A stretch of 64,000 bases of DNA from Streptomyces platensis (GTDB taxonomy: Bacteria; Actinomycetota; Actinomycetes; Streptomycetales; Streptomycetaceae). The notes beneath the pieces are model-generated. The model was not told where the DNA came from. It saw nothing but the letters and a program-made list of their open reading frames with translations, and ran no database searches. Shown here in pieces: positions 32,831 to 41,557 of this stretch. The first letter of the stretch is position 1; each line of letters begins with the position of its first letter. Made by a program: the position numbers and the translations under genes. The DNA lies in contig NZ_CP023691.1 in NCBI RefSeq assembly GCF_008704855.1, positions 7,626,001 through 7,690,000 on the forward strand, in the 5' to 3' direction.

Positions 32831-35309
32831 TGCCCGACTCCTTCCGGGGTTGCTGGTGTGGCGAGGACGCTGAGTCCCTCGGGGGCGGAGCGGTTTCCTG
32901 CTCCGCCCGGCGTACGGCGGCTTCGAATTCGTCGAGTTCCGAGCGGACCGCGTCGGCGTCGACCGGCGTCCGCACGTCCTGGGCCGCTCGGTCGGGCGGC
33001 GGGGTGGTCATGGTGAGCGTCGCACCCCGGACCCGACGTCGCAGCGGGCGGGCGGAGTCCGCCGGCCGCGGCCCGGACGCGGCGCCGGCTTCTTCCTCGT
33101 CCGTACGCTGCGGGAGGCGCCGGGGGAGCTCGCCTGGCTGCGCCGGGGCGGTGGACCGCCGCTCGGGCAGGGTGGCGGGGGTCCGCACCGGCAGGGGAGT
33201 GGCCGGGGCCGGCTCGGGCTCGGGGGCGGTGGACTCGGGCTCGGGCTCGGGGGTCGCCGGGGGAGCCGACGCGGCCCGGTCCCCGGTGACGTCCGCTGCC
33301 GTGGACGGGGTGCCGGCGGGCTGCACGGCCAGCAGCAGCGCGGCGGGGAGCCAGACGGTGCCGGTGACGCCGCCGCCCGGGGTACGGCTCAGGGTGACCC
33401 GGATGCCCGAGCGGCGGGCGAGGCTGCCGACCACGAACAGGCCGAGGACCTTGGTCGGTACGAGGTCGAGCCGCTCCCGGCGGATCAGCCGGGCGTTCTC
33501 CTCGTCGAGCCGTTCCGCGCTCAGGCCGAGGCCGTGGTCGATGATCTCGATCAGCGCGCCGCCGTCCGCGGTGATGTCGGTGCCGGGCCGGACGACCACC
33601 TCGACGGGGGTGTCGGACGGCGAGAACGAGACCGCGTTCTCCAGCAGTTCGGCGAGCAGCAGCGTGAGGTCGTCGACGATGTCGGGTCCGACGGTGACCT
33701 CGGTCTCGGACCGCAGGGACACCCGCTGGTAGCCCTCGATCTGGCCGAGCCCCGCCCGGATGACGTTGACCAGGGTGGTCGGCCGCGCCTCCACCTCGGG
33801 GTCCCGGATTCCGGCGAGCAGCATCAGACTGTCGGCGTTGCGCTGGAGGCGTACGGCGATGTGGTCGATGCGGTACATCCGCTGCAGGACGTCGGGGTCG
33901 GTCTCCTCGCGTTCCACGGCGTCGATCAGCATCAGCTGGCGCGAGGTGAGGTTGCTGACCCGGCGTCCGACGTTGCCGAACATCTCGGCGACGTTGCGGC
34001 GGCTGAGCACCTGCCGCTCCAGCAGCGCCGCAGCGGTGACCTGCACCTGGTTGAACGCCTCGGCCAGGTGGCCGATCTCGTCGCGGACCGGGACGGGGAT
34101 CGGCTGCGGCCGCAGCGGGGCGCGCTCCGGCGACTCGTCGTCCTCGACCCTGGCGAGCTCCTCGCCGGCCACGTCGACGACCTGCTCGGCGGCGCCGGTC
34201 AGGGCCGTCAGGGGGCGGACCACCGAGCGCCGGACCAGCACGGAGAAGGTGAGCCAGGAGGTGAAGCCGAGCAGGGCGAGGCCGAGCATCGCCAGCGCGT
34301 TGCGCAGGGCGCTCGCGGAGAGGCTGTCGGCCTCGTCGGCGATCTGCTCGATCAGCGTCCGGGTGATGTCGAGACGGGCGCCGGCCTGCCGGGTTCCGGC
34401 GGCCATCGCCTTGCGCAGCTGCTGCGGGCTCTGGCCCTGGAGGGAGCCGGGGTCGATCTGGAGCTCCGCGAACTGGGCCTCGATGCCGTTCTCCTCGGCA
34501 TCGCGCTCGATCCCGCCGAGGCGGAGCATCTGGTCCGGGTCGGCGATCCGGCCGAAGCGTTGCGTCTGTTCGTCGTAGAGCTTGTGGGCGCCGACCGCGC
34601 GGGTGTACTCGGTGAGCGCGTTGGCGTCCCGCGTCTGGGCGGAGAACACCCCGCTCTCGAAGGCCGCGTGGGCGGCGTCGGCGCGCAGCACCGTGTCGAG
34701 AAGGTTCGTGACCGAGGACGACGAGGTGCCGACGAAGCGGTCCAGGCCGATGCCGTCGATCAGGTAGTCGACCGCGGCGGCGTACGCGGGGTCGATGCCG
34801 GCGGCCGGAACCGAGCCCCGCTCGGCCTTGTCGCGCAGCACCGCGAGGCCCCGGATGTAGTCGAGGGCCCGCGCCTCGTCCTTCGGCAGGCCCGGCCCGA
34901 ACGCGGACTGCACGGCGGTGACCTGTTCATCGGTCGCCTGCTGCGCCCGGCGGTAGGCGGCGGTGGACGGCAGGGCGGCACCGGGCCGGGTCGACTCCTG
35001 TTCCACGGACAGCAGCAGCGCCTGCCGGTGTTCGGCCTGGATGTCGTTGATCAGCCTGGTGACCTGCTCGCTGTCCCGCACCAGCTCCGAGGTCCGGTCG
35101 GCGTCGAGGGCCTTGTTCATCTGCGTGGTGACGCCGATGCCCAGCAGTACGCCGACGACCGCGACCGGCGCGATCACCAGCACATTGAGCTTCCGCCGGA
35201 ACGGCCACCGGTCCAGAAGCGCGCTCGTCTGCGGACCGAACCACGGCCTCATCGGTGAACGCCGGGACCGGTCCGGTTCGTGTGACGGGTCCACTGTGTC
35301 CACAGACAC
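32811..35309 (-). CDS. cvnA: CvnA-type sensor histidine kinase with nitrate-sensing domain (conservon)
   Basis: An 832-residue membrane sensor, first gene of the cvnABCD operon. Order: first membrane helix (LNVLVIAPVAVVGVLLGIG), extracellular NIT-type sensing region, second helix (NALAMLGLALLGFTSWLTFS), HAMP linker, a coiled region with MFGNVGRRVSNLTSRQ, and a HATPase_c domain (LLAELLENAVSFSPSD, IIDHGLGLS, LGLFVVGSLARRSGI). The C-terminal 200 residues are Pro/Glu-rich and probably disordered. The start at GTG 35309 is favoured by AAGGAGG five bases upstream. The signal detected is unknown. Confidence 0.95.
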   Translation of the reverse strand: MSVDTVDPSHEPDRSRRSPMRPWFGPQTSALLDRWPFRRKLNVLVIAPVAVVGVLLGIGVTTQMNKALDADRTSELVRDSEQVTRLINDIQAEHRQALLLSVEQESTRPGAALPSTAAYRRAQQATDEQVTAVQSAFGPGLPKDEARALDYIRGLAVLRDKAERGSVPAAGIDPAYAAAVDYLIDGIGLDRFVGTSSSSVTNLLDTVLRADAAHAAFESGVFSAQTRDANALTEYTRAVGAHKLYDEQTQRFGRIADPDQMLRLGGIERDAEENGIEAQFAELQIDPGSLQGQSPQQLRKAMAAGTRQAGARLDITRTLIEQIADEADSLSASALRNALAMLGLALLGFTSWLTFSVLVRRSVVRPLTALTGAAEQVVDVAGEELARVEDDESPERAPLRPQPIPVPVRDEIGHLAEAFNQVQVTAAALLERQVLSRRNVAEMFGNVGRRVSNLTSRQLMLIDAVEREETDPDVLQRMYRIDHIAVRLQRNADSLMLLAGIRDPEVEARPTTLVNVIRAGLGQIEGYQRVSLRSETEVTVGPDIVDDLTLLLAELLENAVSFSPSDTPVEVVVRPGTDITADGGALIEIIDHGLGLSAERLDEENARLIRRERLDLVPTKVLGLFVVGSLARRSGIRVTLSRTPGGGVTGTVWLPAALLLAVQPAGTPSTAADVTGDRAASAPPATPEPEPESTAPEPEPAPATPLPVRTPATLPERRSTAPAQPGELPRRLPQRTDEEEAGAASGPRPADSARPLRRRVRGATLTMTTPPPDRAAQDVRTPVDADAVRSELDEFEAAVRRAEQETAPPPRDSASSPHQQPRKESGSEHADR

Positions 35310-35749
35310 CCAGGCCTCCTTACGACGTGCTCCTGAGCGGTGACCGAGGTGTTGTTGTTGCCGACCGCTGACGATGGGGGGAAAGTGACGCTTTGTGGGT
35401 TTCGCTCGAACGCGAACGAAAAGATTGCGCCACATGCCCGACCGGCCGTGAACACTACCGCTTGTGCACGCGCATGCAACACATGACGACCAATGGCCAG
35501 GTGGTATTCAAGTCTTTGTCATGTTTGGCCCGTTGCCTCCCCGGCGGAGAGCAGTGCCGACGGATGGGATGATTGGCCGGATTCCGCGGGGAGCGGGGCG
35601 CACGGAGCGGCCCGTTCCGCACCGGGAACGTGTGCCGGAGGGATGCGCCATTCGTTCCCGAAGGCGGCTGCTCCGCCGAGCACCGCCACCCGTAACCTGT
35701 CTCCCCCCACCCCGAACCCGTATCCTCATCCCGCCCTGCGAGGAGACCC
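35310..35749. other. Divergent promoter region between cvn operon and sugar-binding lipoprotein
   Basis: About 440 bases with no supported gene. It must carry the cvnA promoter and that of the lipoprotein. An imperfect symmetric patch around TTCGCTCGAACGCGAACG lies near 35401. Locally AT-richer DNA near 35500-35530 stands out. Confidence 0.5.
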
Positions 35750-36892
35750 GTGCACCCCACCCGCAAGGCGGTCGTGACCGCCGCCGCACTCCTGGTCATG
35801 GCCACCTCCGCCGGCTGTGAACCCGGCGCCGCCGCCACCGCGTCCCACCGGGACTCCTCCGCCGAGCCCGGATGCCCCACGGTCCTGTCGAAGGCCAAGC
35901 AGGCGGTCAAGAAGGCCGAAGCGGTCAACGCGCCCTGGCGGGGACCCACCACCGGACCCAAAGCCGTCCACGGCAAGACCGTCGTCTACATAGCTCAGAC
36001 CCTGACCAACCCCGGCGTCGCCGGAGTCGCCCAAGGTGTCCAGGAAGCCGCCAAGATCGCCGGATGGCACGCCCGCACCCTCAACGGCCAGGGCACGCCT
36101 GACGGTCAGCGGGCCGCGTTCAAGCAGGCGCTCCGTCTCAAGCCGGATGGCATCGTCATCAGTGGTTTCGACCCCGGTGTCGCCCCGGCAGAGGTCAAGA
36201 AGGCGAATTCTGAGGGAATTCCGCTGATCGGCTGGCACGCCGCCCCGGCTCCCGGCCCCAGCAAGGAACCGAAGCTCTTCAGCAACGTCACCTCCCGGGT
36301 CGAGGATGTCGCGAAGATCAGCGCCGACTGGATCATCGCCCGGTCCAACGGGCGCGCGGGCGTCGTCCTGTTCACCGACGCCACGGTGCCGTTCGCGAAG
36401 CACAAGTCCGATCTGATCAAGAAGGAACTCGCGACCTGCTCAGGCACCAAGCTGCTGAGCTACACGAACCTGCCCATTCCCGAGGTCAACCGCCGGTCCA
36501 TCAAGGAAGTCCGCTCCCTGATGTCCCGCTTCGGCAGCAAGTGGACCTACTCCGCCGCCATCAACGACCTGTACTTCCAGCACGCCGCGCCCGCGCTGCG
36601 CGCCGCGGGCAAGGACGGCGCCGGCGCCCCGTTCAACATCGGTGCCGGTGACGGCGATCCGTCGGCCTTCCAGCGCGTCAACGGCAAGGAGTTCCAGGCC
36701 GCCACCGTGCCCGAGCCGCTCTCCGAACAGGGCTGGCAGATCGTCGACGAGTTCAACCGCGCCTTCACCGGCGCCCCGGACAGCGGGTACGTCGCCCCCG
36801 TCCACATCGCCACCGCTACCAACAGCGGCGGCGCACTGTCCTGGGACTCCGAGGGCTACCGCCAGGCCTACCGCAAGATCTGGGGCGACTGA
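35750..36892 (+). CDS. Substrate-binding lipoprotein of sugar ABC type (orphan)
   Basis: A 380-residue periplasmic-binding protein of the ribose/LacI-like fold (Peripla_BP_4). The N terminus has a lipobox, VMATSAGCEP, so it is anchored as a lipoprotein. Fold markers are TVVYIAQTLTNPGVAGVAQG, then LKPDGIVISGFDPGVAPAEV and the hinge region INDLYFQHAAPAL. GTG 35750 follows GAGGAG. No ABC permease or ATPase gene is near, so it either serves a transporter encoded elsewhere or acts as a sensor. The ligand is unknown. Confidence 0.88.
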   Translation: MHPTRKAVVTAAALLVMATSAGCEPGAAATASHRDSSAEPGCPTVLSKAKQAVKKAEAVNAPWRGPTTGPKAVHGKTVVYIAQTLTNPGVAGVAQGVQEAAKIAGWHARTLNGQGTPDGQRAAFKQALRLKPDGIVISGFDPGVAPAEVKKANSEGIPLIGWHAAPAPGPSKEPKLFSNVTSRVEDVAKISADWIIARSNGRAGVVLFTDATVPFAKHKSDLIKKELATCSGTKLLSYTNLPIPEVNRRSIKEVRSLMSRFGSKWTYSAAINDLYFQHAAPALRAAGKDGAGAPFNIGAGDGDPSAFQRVNGKEFQAATVPEPLSEQGWQIVDEFNRAFTGAPDSGYVAPVHIATATNSGGALSWDSEGYRQAYRKIWGD

Positions 36893-36961
36893 CCTCTGGA
36901 CCCGTGCCGCCCGGCAGGCGCGCGGCTTCCCGGGCCGCGCCCAAATCCGTTCGGCGGCTGG

Positions 36962-37633
36962 TCACTTGGGGATGGTCGAGGCGACATCGTCCAGCGTCGT
37001 CTCGGTGACCAGGCCGGTGTCCTCCAGTACGTCCATGTGGTCCTGGACGGTGTTGTTGGTCTGGGTGGCCAGCCGCCGGATCAGGGTGTTCTTCGTGGTG
37101 GCGCGCACTTCGCCGATGGTGATGAAGATCTTGCCGTGGGAGGCGCGGAGCAGGTCCACGAAGAGCTGGTCGAACGCCTTGCCCCGGGCGTCCTTCAACT
37201 GGTCCACCCAGCCCTGTTGTTCGGCGGTGGCCTCGTCGGGGATGGGCACGCTCAGCGCCTCGGAGTCCTCACGGGCCAGCTGGTCGAGTTTGCTGTGCCC
37301 CTCCAGCAGGTGCATACCGGCGCGCTTGATGGCTTCGCTCGATGCGTGCGTCTGAGCGAGCCGGCCCGCCGGCATCTCCCACAGCCCGGCTTGCCGGACC
37401 TTGGTGAGGAAGGTCTTGTCCAGGGCGCTGAGTGCGCCCGCATTGCCTCCCTGAGGCCCGGCCAGGGCCGCGTTCGCGGCCGGAAGATGGGCCGAGTGCG
37501 ACTCGTCGGCGGAGCTGTCTCTCTGTGCGAGCCACACGGATACGCTCGCGATGACCGCGAGCAGAGCGACCGCGGCGGCTATCAGACGGCCACGGCTCGC
37601 TGTGGGCTGGGCTTTGCGTGCATGGGATTTCAT
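36962..37633 (-). CDS. DUF4142 domain protein, exported
   Basis: A 223-residue protein with a signal or anchor helix (LIAAAVALLAVIASVSVWLA) and a ferritin-like helical DUF4142 domain: LDKTFLTKVRQAGLWEMPAG, LEGHSKLDQLAREDSEAL, FDQLFVDLLRASHGKIF and NTVQDHMDVLEDTG. Such proteins are widespread in the actinobacterial envelope; their biochemical role is unknown. The AGGAGG site immediately before ATG 37633 fixes the start. Confidence 0.9.
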   Translation of the reverse strand: MKSHARKAQPTASRGRLIAAAVALLAVIASVSVWLAQRDSSADESHSAHLPAANAALAGPQGGNAGALSALDKTFLTKVRQAGLWEMPAGRLAQTHASSEAIKRAGMHLLEGHSKLDQLAREDSEALSVPIPDEATAEQQGWVDQLKDARGKAFDQLFVDLLRASHGKIFITIGEVRATTKNTLIRRLATQTNNTVQDHMDVLEDTGLVTETTLDDVASTIPK

Positions 37634-37860
37634 CGTGCCTCCTGATTGCGCGCGAGGGTCGCTGGAGCGCTGTCGCCCATGGGGCTGTTGGGGCACGGTC
37701 ACGCTAACGTTTGCATTGAGCAAAGAAATCGATTCAGCGACGATGCGCAAATCCCTGGGGCGGCCGGCGACGATGAGCTACCATGCCGCCTCCTCGTGCG
37801 CGCAGGGGGCCTTGCGCCTCATGCTGAGGCAGTGCCTGAGACAGCGGTGAGGGCGCCGGT

Positions 37861-38787
37861 TCAGCCACTGACCGACGGCGCGCCTTCAGGGGCACTCAGC
37901 ATGGCCGGCGGCAGGTAGGCGGACCGGACGCGCAGGTCCCAGCCGTGTACTTGGACTGCCAGTGCGGCCAGGGCGATGGTTTTGTGCGGCAGGAGGCTGC
38001 GGGGTGCCGCATCGAAGGGTGCGCTCTCCCGGTGCTGCACCAGACGCTGCTCCAGCGCCCGCTCGAAGGCCGACTGGTCATCCTCCAAAAGCACGCGCAG
38101 CAGGCGCTGATCCGGCGTCAGCGCATCGAGCATGTCCAGCTGCCGCTTCGCCTCGGCGCGCTCGCCGGCAGTCGGCTTGCACAGTGCTACCGACGGCCAG
38201 TGCCGGGGCAGATGCCCTTCCGCCTGGGTGAGGTAGCCGCACAAGGCGTCCATTTCCGCCAGCTCATCCGGATCCGACTTCGATTCCAGCTTCGAGTGCG
38301 GCACACCACGGTGAATGTCAGGCGCGATGTCGCCGCGCAGCAGCAGCCCGATGACCAAGTCCCGTTCCCAGACCATGCCGCTGATCACAGACAGTGCGAA
38401 CGCGGCCAGCCAGCTCTCCGCGGTGGCCACCTGCTCCACAACGGCCTCGAAGTCCGTGTCCTCGCTGCTGAGCTTCTCGTCAATGAGGGTGAAGGAGATC
38501 TCTTGGTCGCCGTTGGGGTAGCAGCCGAGGTCCAGGAGGCCCATGGCGCACTCGGCCGCGGTGCGCAGGACGACGCGTGACGGGGCGGTGCCGGGCTCGG
38601 GGTCCGCCACCGTGCGGGCGGCTATGTGGTCGAGGAGTTCGTCGCGCATTCCCGCCAGCTCCGCATCGGAGTAGCAGTCGTATTGCATCGTGTGCCAGCG
38701 GCTGAAGGCCCGCCCCCAGATGTCCTCCAGCGCCTGTGCGATCCGCTGCTCACTCACGTCATGCCGGGCTACGTCTTTGATCGTCAT
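37861..38787 (-). CDS. Immunity 49 family protein (orphan)
   Basis: A 308-residue helical protein of the Imm49 family, immunity proteins that neutralise polymorphic toxins. The start VARHDVSEQRIAQALEDI, VVLRTAAECAMGLLDLGCYP and the C-terminal DQRLLRVLLEDDQSAFERAL with KTIALAALAVQVHGWDLRV are strongly Imm49-like. ATG 38787 is taken; two further ATGs just upstream are possible. No toxin gene is adjacent. Streptomyces often carry such solitary copies, which may protect against toxins of neighbouring strains. Confidence 0.88.
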   Translation of the reverse strand: MTIKDVARHDVSEQRIAQALEDIWGRAFSRWHTMQYDCYSDAELAGMRDELLDHIAARTVADPEPGTAPSRVVLRTAAECAMGLLDLGCYPNGDQEISFTLIDEKLSSEDTDFEAVVEQVATAESWLAAFALSVISGMVWERDLVIGLLLRGDIAPDIHRGVPHSKLESKSDPDELAEMDALCGYLTQAEGHLPRHWPSVALCKPTAGERAEAKRQLDMLDALTPDQRLLRVLLEDDQSAFERALEQRLVQHRESAPFDAAPRSLLPHKTIALAALAVQVHGWDLRVRSAYLPPAMLSAPEGAPSVSG

Positions 38788-38844
38788 GAGCATCATCCTG
38801 GCAGCCGCCACTGACACCGCAGGTGTCCAGCCAGGGACCCCGGG

Positions 38845-39357
38845 TCACCCGCGCGGCGGCCCGGGAGAGGCCTCAAGGCGTACGAACGGGATGCGCTGCC
38901 CCGCCCGGCGGTAGGCGGCTTCGCTGCCGTCGACGTCGAAGCCCATGAAGGAACACAGTCGGCGCGCCAGCCTCGGATGCGCCGGAGCGTAACGGGCCAT
39001 CAGGGCGCCGCCGTCCTCCGGGGAGAGGAAGCGGGCCGTAGTGGTGTACCGGTGGTTGCCGCTCTGCACCACCGCCTGCGGCGAGTGCCGCAGATTCTGG
39101 TACCAGGCGGAGGACGGGCCGAACCCGGCGGCGACGGTCCAGCTGAGTCGGTCGCCCTCCCGCTCGTACGCGATGACTTCCAGGACGACCTGGCGGCGGA
39201 TTCCGGTGCGCCGGCCGGTGTGGTGCAGCAGGAGCAGCCGTTTGCCGAAGAGCGCGCCGAGCCCTGCCCGGTAGAGGCGAATGGGGAGACGCGCCAGGAA
39301 GCGCCGCCATCCCGTGGGGAGCGGTGGGCGTCCCTGCGCCGAGAAGGGGTGTGTCAT
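38845..39357 (-). CDS. Deazaflavin (F420)-dependent nitroreductase family protein, DDN-like
   Basis: A 170-residue split-barrel protein of the DDN group using coenzyme F420H2. RLLLLHHTGRRTGIRRQVVL, SWTVAAGFGPSSAWYQNLRH and the C-terminal RYAPAHPRLARRL are characteristic. ATG 39357 with AGGAACGC gives the family-typical N terminus; the longer frame does not. It reduces quinones, enones or nitro compounds in relatives. It is divergent from a MarR gene across a repeat-bearing region, and so is likely under MarR control. Confidence 0.88.
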   Translation of the reverse strand: MTHPFSAQGRPPLPTGWRRFLARLPIRLYRAGLGALFGKRLLLLHHTGRRTGIRRQVVLEVIAYEREGDRLSWTVAAGFGPSSAWYQNLRHSPQAVVQSGNHRYTTTARFLSPEDGGALMARYAPAHPRLARRLCSFMGFDVDGSEAAYRRAGQRIPFVRLEASPGPPRG

Positions 39358-39446
39358 GCGTTCCTGCCTTTCTTCCGGAGGCGGGGCGCTTCGGTCACCG
39401 GTGACCGGCGCCGCCGCTCGCTGGACGGGGAGGGGAGGCGGAAGAG

Positions 39447-39478
39447 CAGTTTGTGGCCCGTACCAGTTTGTGGCCCGT
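39447..39478. promoter_or_regulatory. 15-bp direct repeat in the divergent DDN/MarR promoter region
   Basis: CAGTTTGTGGCCCGT occurs twice (39447-39461 and 39464-39478) with a 17-base period, followed at once by a small symmetric TGCAACTTTTGCA. Tandem sites of this kind often bind a regulator; the adjacent MarR protein is a candidate, although MarR sites are normally palindromic. Confidence 0.5.
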
Positions 39479-39603
39479 GCAACTTTTGCATAGTGCGCAT
39501 TGCCGGGCGGCGGCAAGGGGCCAAGTGTCCGAAGAGCCGCAGGCCAGGCGCTTTCCGGCGTCCTATGACGACGCCGGAAGATTCCGGGCGGTAGAAAGGG
39601 GAG

Positions 39604-40098
39604 ATGGCGGAGCGCATGGCCCCCACGAGGGGCATGGATGATGTGGATGCGGTGACCCAAGCGGTGCTCACGGCGTCGAGGCTGCTGGTCGCGGTGTCCG
39701 CGCGGTCACTCGGCGAGGTGGAGGAGCGGGTGACGCTGCCGCAGCTGCGGATGCTGGTGGTGCTCTCCACGCGGGGCGCCACCAAGCTCGTGACCCTCGC
39801 CGAGCTCCTCCAGGTCGCCCCGTCGACCGCGATGCGCATGGTGGACCGGCTCATCACGGCGGGCCTGGCGCTCCGTCAGGCCAACCCCGACAACCGCCGC
39901 GAGACCTTGCTCCAGCTCACCGGCGAGGGGCGGCGCACGGTCGAGGAGGTCACCGCCCGCCGCCGCGCCGAGATCAGCGCCATCGTCGAACGCCTCGCCC
40001 CCGCGCAGCGGGCCTCGCTCATCGAGGCACTCACCGCGTTCAACGAAGCGGGTGGCGAACCACCCGTGGACGCGGCGGAGGAGCACCCGCTGGGGTGA
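39604..40098 (+). CDS. MarR family transcriptional regulator
   Basis: A 164-residue winged-helix MarR regulator. The core reads VTLPQLRMLVVLSTRGATKL, then LAELLQVAPSTAMRMVDRLI (recognition helix) and the wing NPDNRRETLLQLTGEGRRTV. ATG 39604 or ATG 39616 (better spaced ribosome site GGCGGAG) may be the start. It is divergent from the DDN-like oxidoreductase. The next gene on this strand, the EACC1 protein, lies 108 bases away with its own ribosome site. Confidence 0.9.
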   Translation: MAERMAPTRGMDDVDAVTQAVLTASRLLVAVSARSLGEVEERVTLPQLRMLVVLSTRGATKLVTLAELLQVAPSTAMRMVDRLITAGLALRQANPDNRRETLLQLTGEGRRTVEEVTARRRAEISAIVERLAPAQRASLIEALTAFNEAGGEPPVDAAEEHPLG

Positions 40099-40206
40099 GG
40101 CGCGGTCGCTGAGGTGAGGGCGGTTGCGGTGTGGGCAAAGTGCCGTCCGGGCGCGTCGCCGGGCTCTATGCTCGGACCACATTCGCTCGTGGACCGGAGG
40201 CTCCCT

Positions 40207-40551
40207 GTGCAGATCACGATCCGGTGTGAAGGTGCCGATGCCTCGGGGGAGTTGGCCGCGAGTCTCCATCAATGGCTGCTCGACGAACCGGACGCCCGCC
40301 GGCACGCCGAGGTGCAGCTGGTCGGTGCCGCGCCGGTCGAGGGCGAACTGGGCTTTGTGCTCGATCTGGTGCAGCTGATCGTCGGCTCCGGCTTCAGCGC
40401 GGGGTCCCTGGGCTACACCGTCGCCCAGTGGAAGAAGATGAACGCCCCGCAGCTGGCCATGAGTTTCGAGCGGAACGGCCGGACCGTGACGGTGAGCGGG
40501 ACGGACGCCGAGGAGATCGCTCGCGTCATCCGGCAGCTCGACGAAGAGTGA
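40207..40551 (+). CDS. EACC1 (effector-associated constant component 1) protein
   Basis: A 114-residue protein of the EACC1 family, a small component that accompanies effectors such as caspases in actinobacterial conflict systems. It shows a compact alpha-beta fold: VQITIRCEGADASG, LHQWLLDEPDARRHAEVQLV, GELGFVLDLVQLIVGSGFSA and MSFERNGRTVTVSGTDAEEI. GTG 40207 has GGAGG six bases upstream. It starts a tight three-gene set with the caspase four bases downstream. A role as adaptor or signal transmitter to the caspase is inferred from family context. Confidence 0.85.
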   Translation: MQITIRCEGADASGELAASLHQWLLDEPDARRHAEVQLVGAAPVEGELGFVLDLVQLIVGSGFSAGSLGYTVAQWKKMNAPQLAMSFERNGRTVTVSGTDAEEIARVIRQLDEE

Positions 40552-40555
40552 AGCA

Positions 40556-41557
40556 TTGGCTCGTTTGCCGCGGTTCGACGCTTCGTATGCCTTGCTGATC
40601 GGGGTGTCGGAGTACCAGGACCACGAGTTTCCCGAGGTGCCGGCCGCGATCCACAATCTGGCGGGGCTGCGCAGTGTGCTCGCACCGTCCGACGGCGGAG
40701 GCTTTCCCCGTGAGAAGTGCCGGATGGTCTCCAACCCGCGCACCGGCGAGGGAATGCGGGTCGCCATCAAACGGGCGGCCGAGTCCGCCACCGATGTACT
40801 GCTGCTCTACTACATCGGTCACGGCTGGAAAGTCGATGGCGACCTTTATCTGGCCTCCCAGTCGTCGAGCCCTGATTCGATCGAAACCACGGGGCTGGCG
40901 TACAAGACGGTCCGCCGGCTGGTCCGGAGCTCCCCGGCCGCGATCCGGATCATCGTCCTGGACTGCTGCTTCAGCGGGGTCGCCACGGGACTGCTGAGCG
41001 GTGCGGGCGACCTGCGCCTCAGCGAACCCGAGGTCGAGATCCCGCTCGACGAGGAGCTGCCCGATGACCATGCCGACGGTGTCTGTGTCATCGCCTCCAG
41101 CGGCCCCAACCAGCCGTCCCAGGACTCGGACGGGGCGGATCACACGGCCTTCACGGGGCACTTCCTCGCCACGCTGAAGGCCGCCACACAGGCCGGTGAA
41201 GTGCGTGATCTGGAAGCGGTGTTCGACGGGACAAAGGCGGCGATGATGTCCGCAGAGCTTCGGCATGCGCCGTTGATCGCCTCGATGGGAGGGGCCCGCC
41301 GGCTGGCGCTGGTGAAGAGCCTGACGGCCGTCGATCCCGTTCCTGCCGGGGTGCCCGAGGCCGCGGTCGTCCGCCATCCGGCGGCGGCGGACGAGACCGT
41401 GGTCGCCGCGGCGGTCGCGCCGCACGGCGACGGGCCGGCCAAACTCATGAGCTGGCACACCCCGGTGGGCAGCGCGGACATCTTCGATTCCGCGCTGGCA
41501 CTGACGCTGCTGCAACAAGCCATGGCAATGGGGGGTGACGATGAGCACGCCGGATAG
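40556..41557 (+). CDS. Caspase-family peptidase (C14)
   Basis: A 333-residue protein with an N-terminal caspase fold. ASYALLIGVSEYQDHEF is the first strand; the catalytic dyad is His89 in LLYYIGHGWKV and Cys138 in IIVLDCCFSGVA. The domain extends to about residue 235 (ALIASSG-like VCVIASSGPNQPSQD and FTGHFLATLKAA). The last 80 residues, Ala/Val-rich and ending LALTLLQQAMAMGG, have no recognised domain. It starts with TTG (40556), four bases after the EACC1 stop, and overlaps the TPR gene by 17 bases. As in related effector systems it could cleave host proteins to stop infected or competing cells; this is inference. Confidence 0.9.
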   Translation: MARLPRFDASYALLIGVSEYQDHEFPEVPAAIHNLAGLRSVLAPSDGGGFPREKCRMVSNPRTGEGMRVAIKRAAESATDVLLLYYIGHGWKVDGDLYLASQSSSPDSIETTGLAYKTVRRLVRSSPAAIRIIVLDCCFSGVATGLLSGAGDLRLSEPEVEIPLDEELPDDHADGVCVIASSGPNQPSQDSDGADHTAFTGHFLATLKAATQAGEVRDLEAVFDGTKAAMMSAELRHAPLIASMGGARRLALVKSLTAVDPVPAGVPEAAVVRHPAAADETVVAAAVAPHGDGPAKLMSWHTPVGSADIFDSALALTLLQQAMAMGGDDEHAG

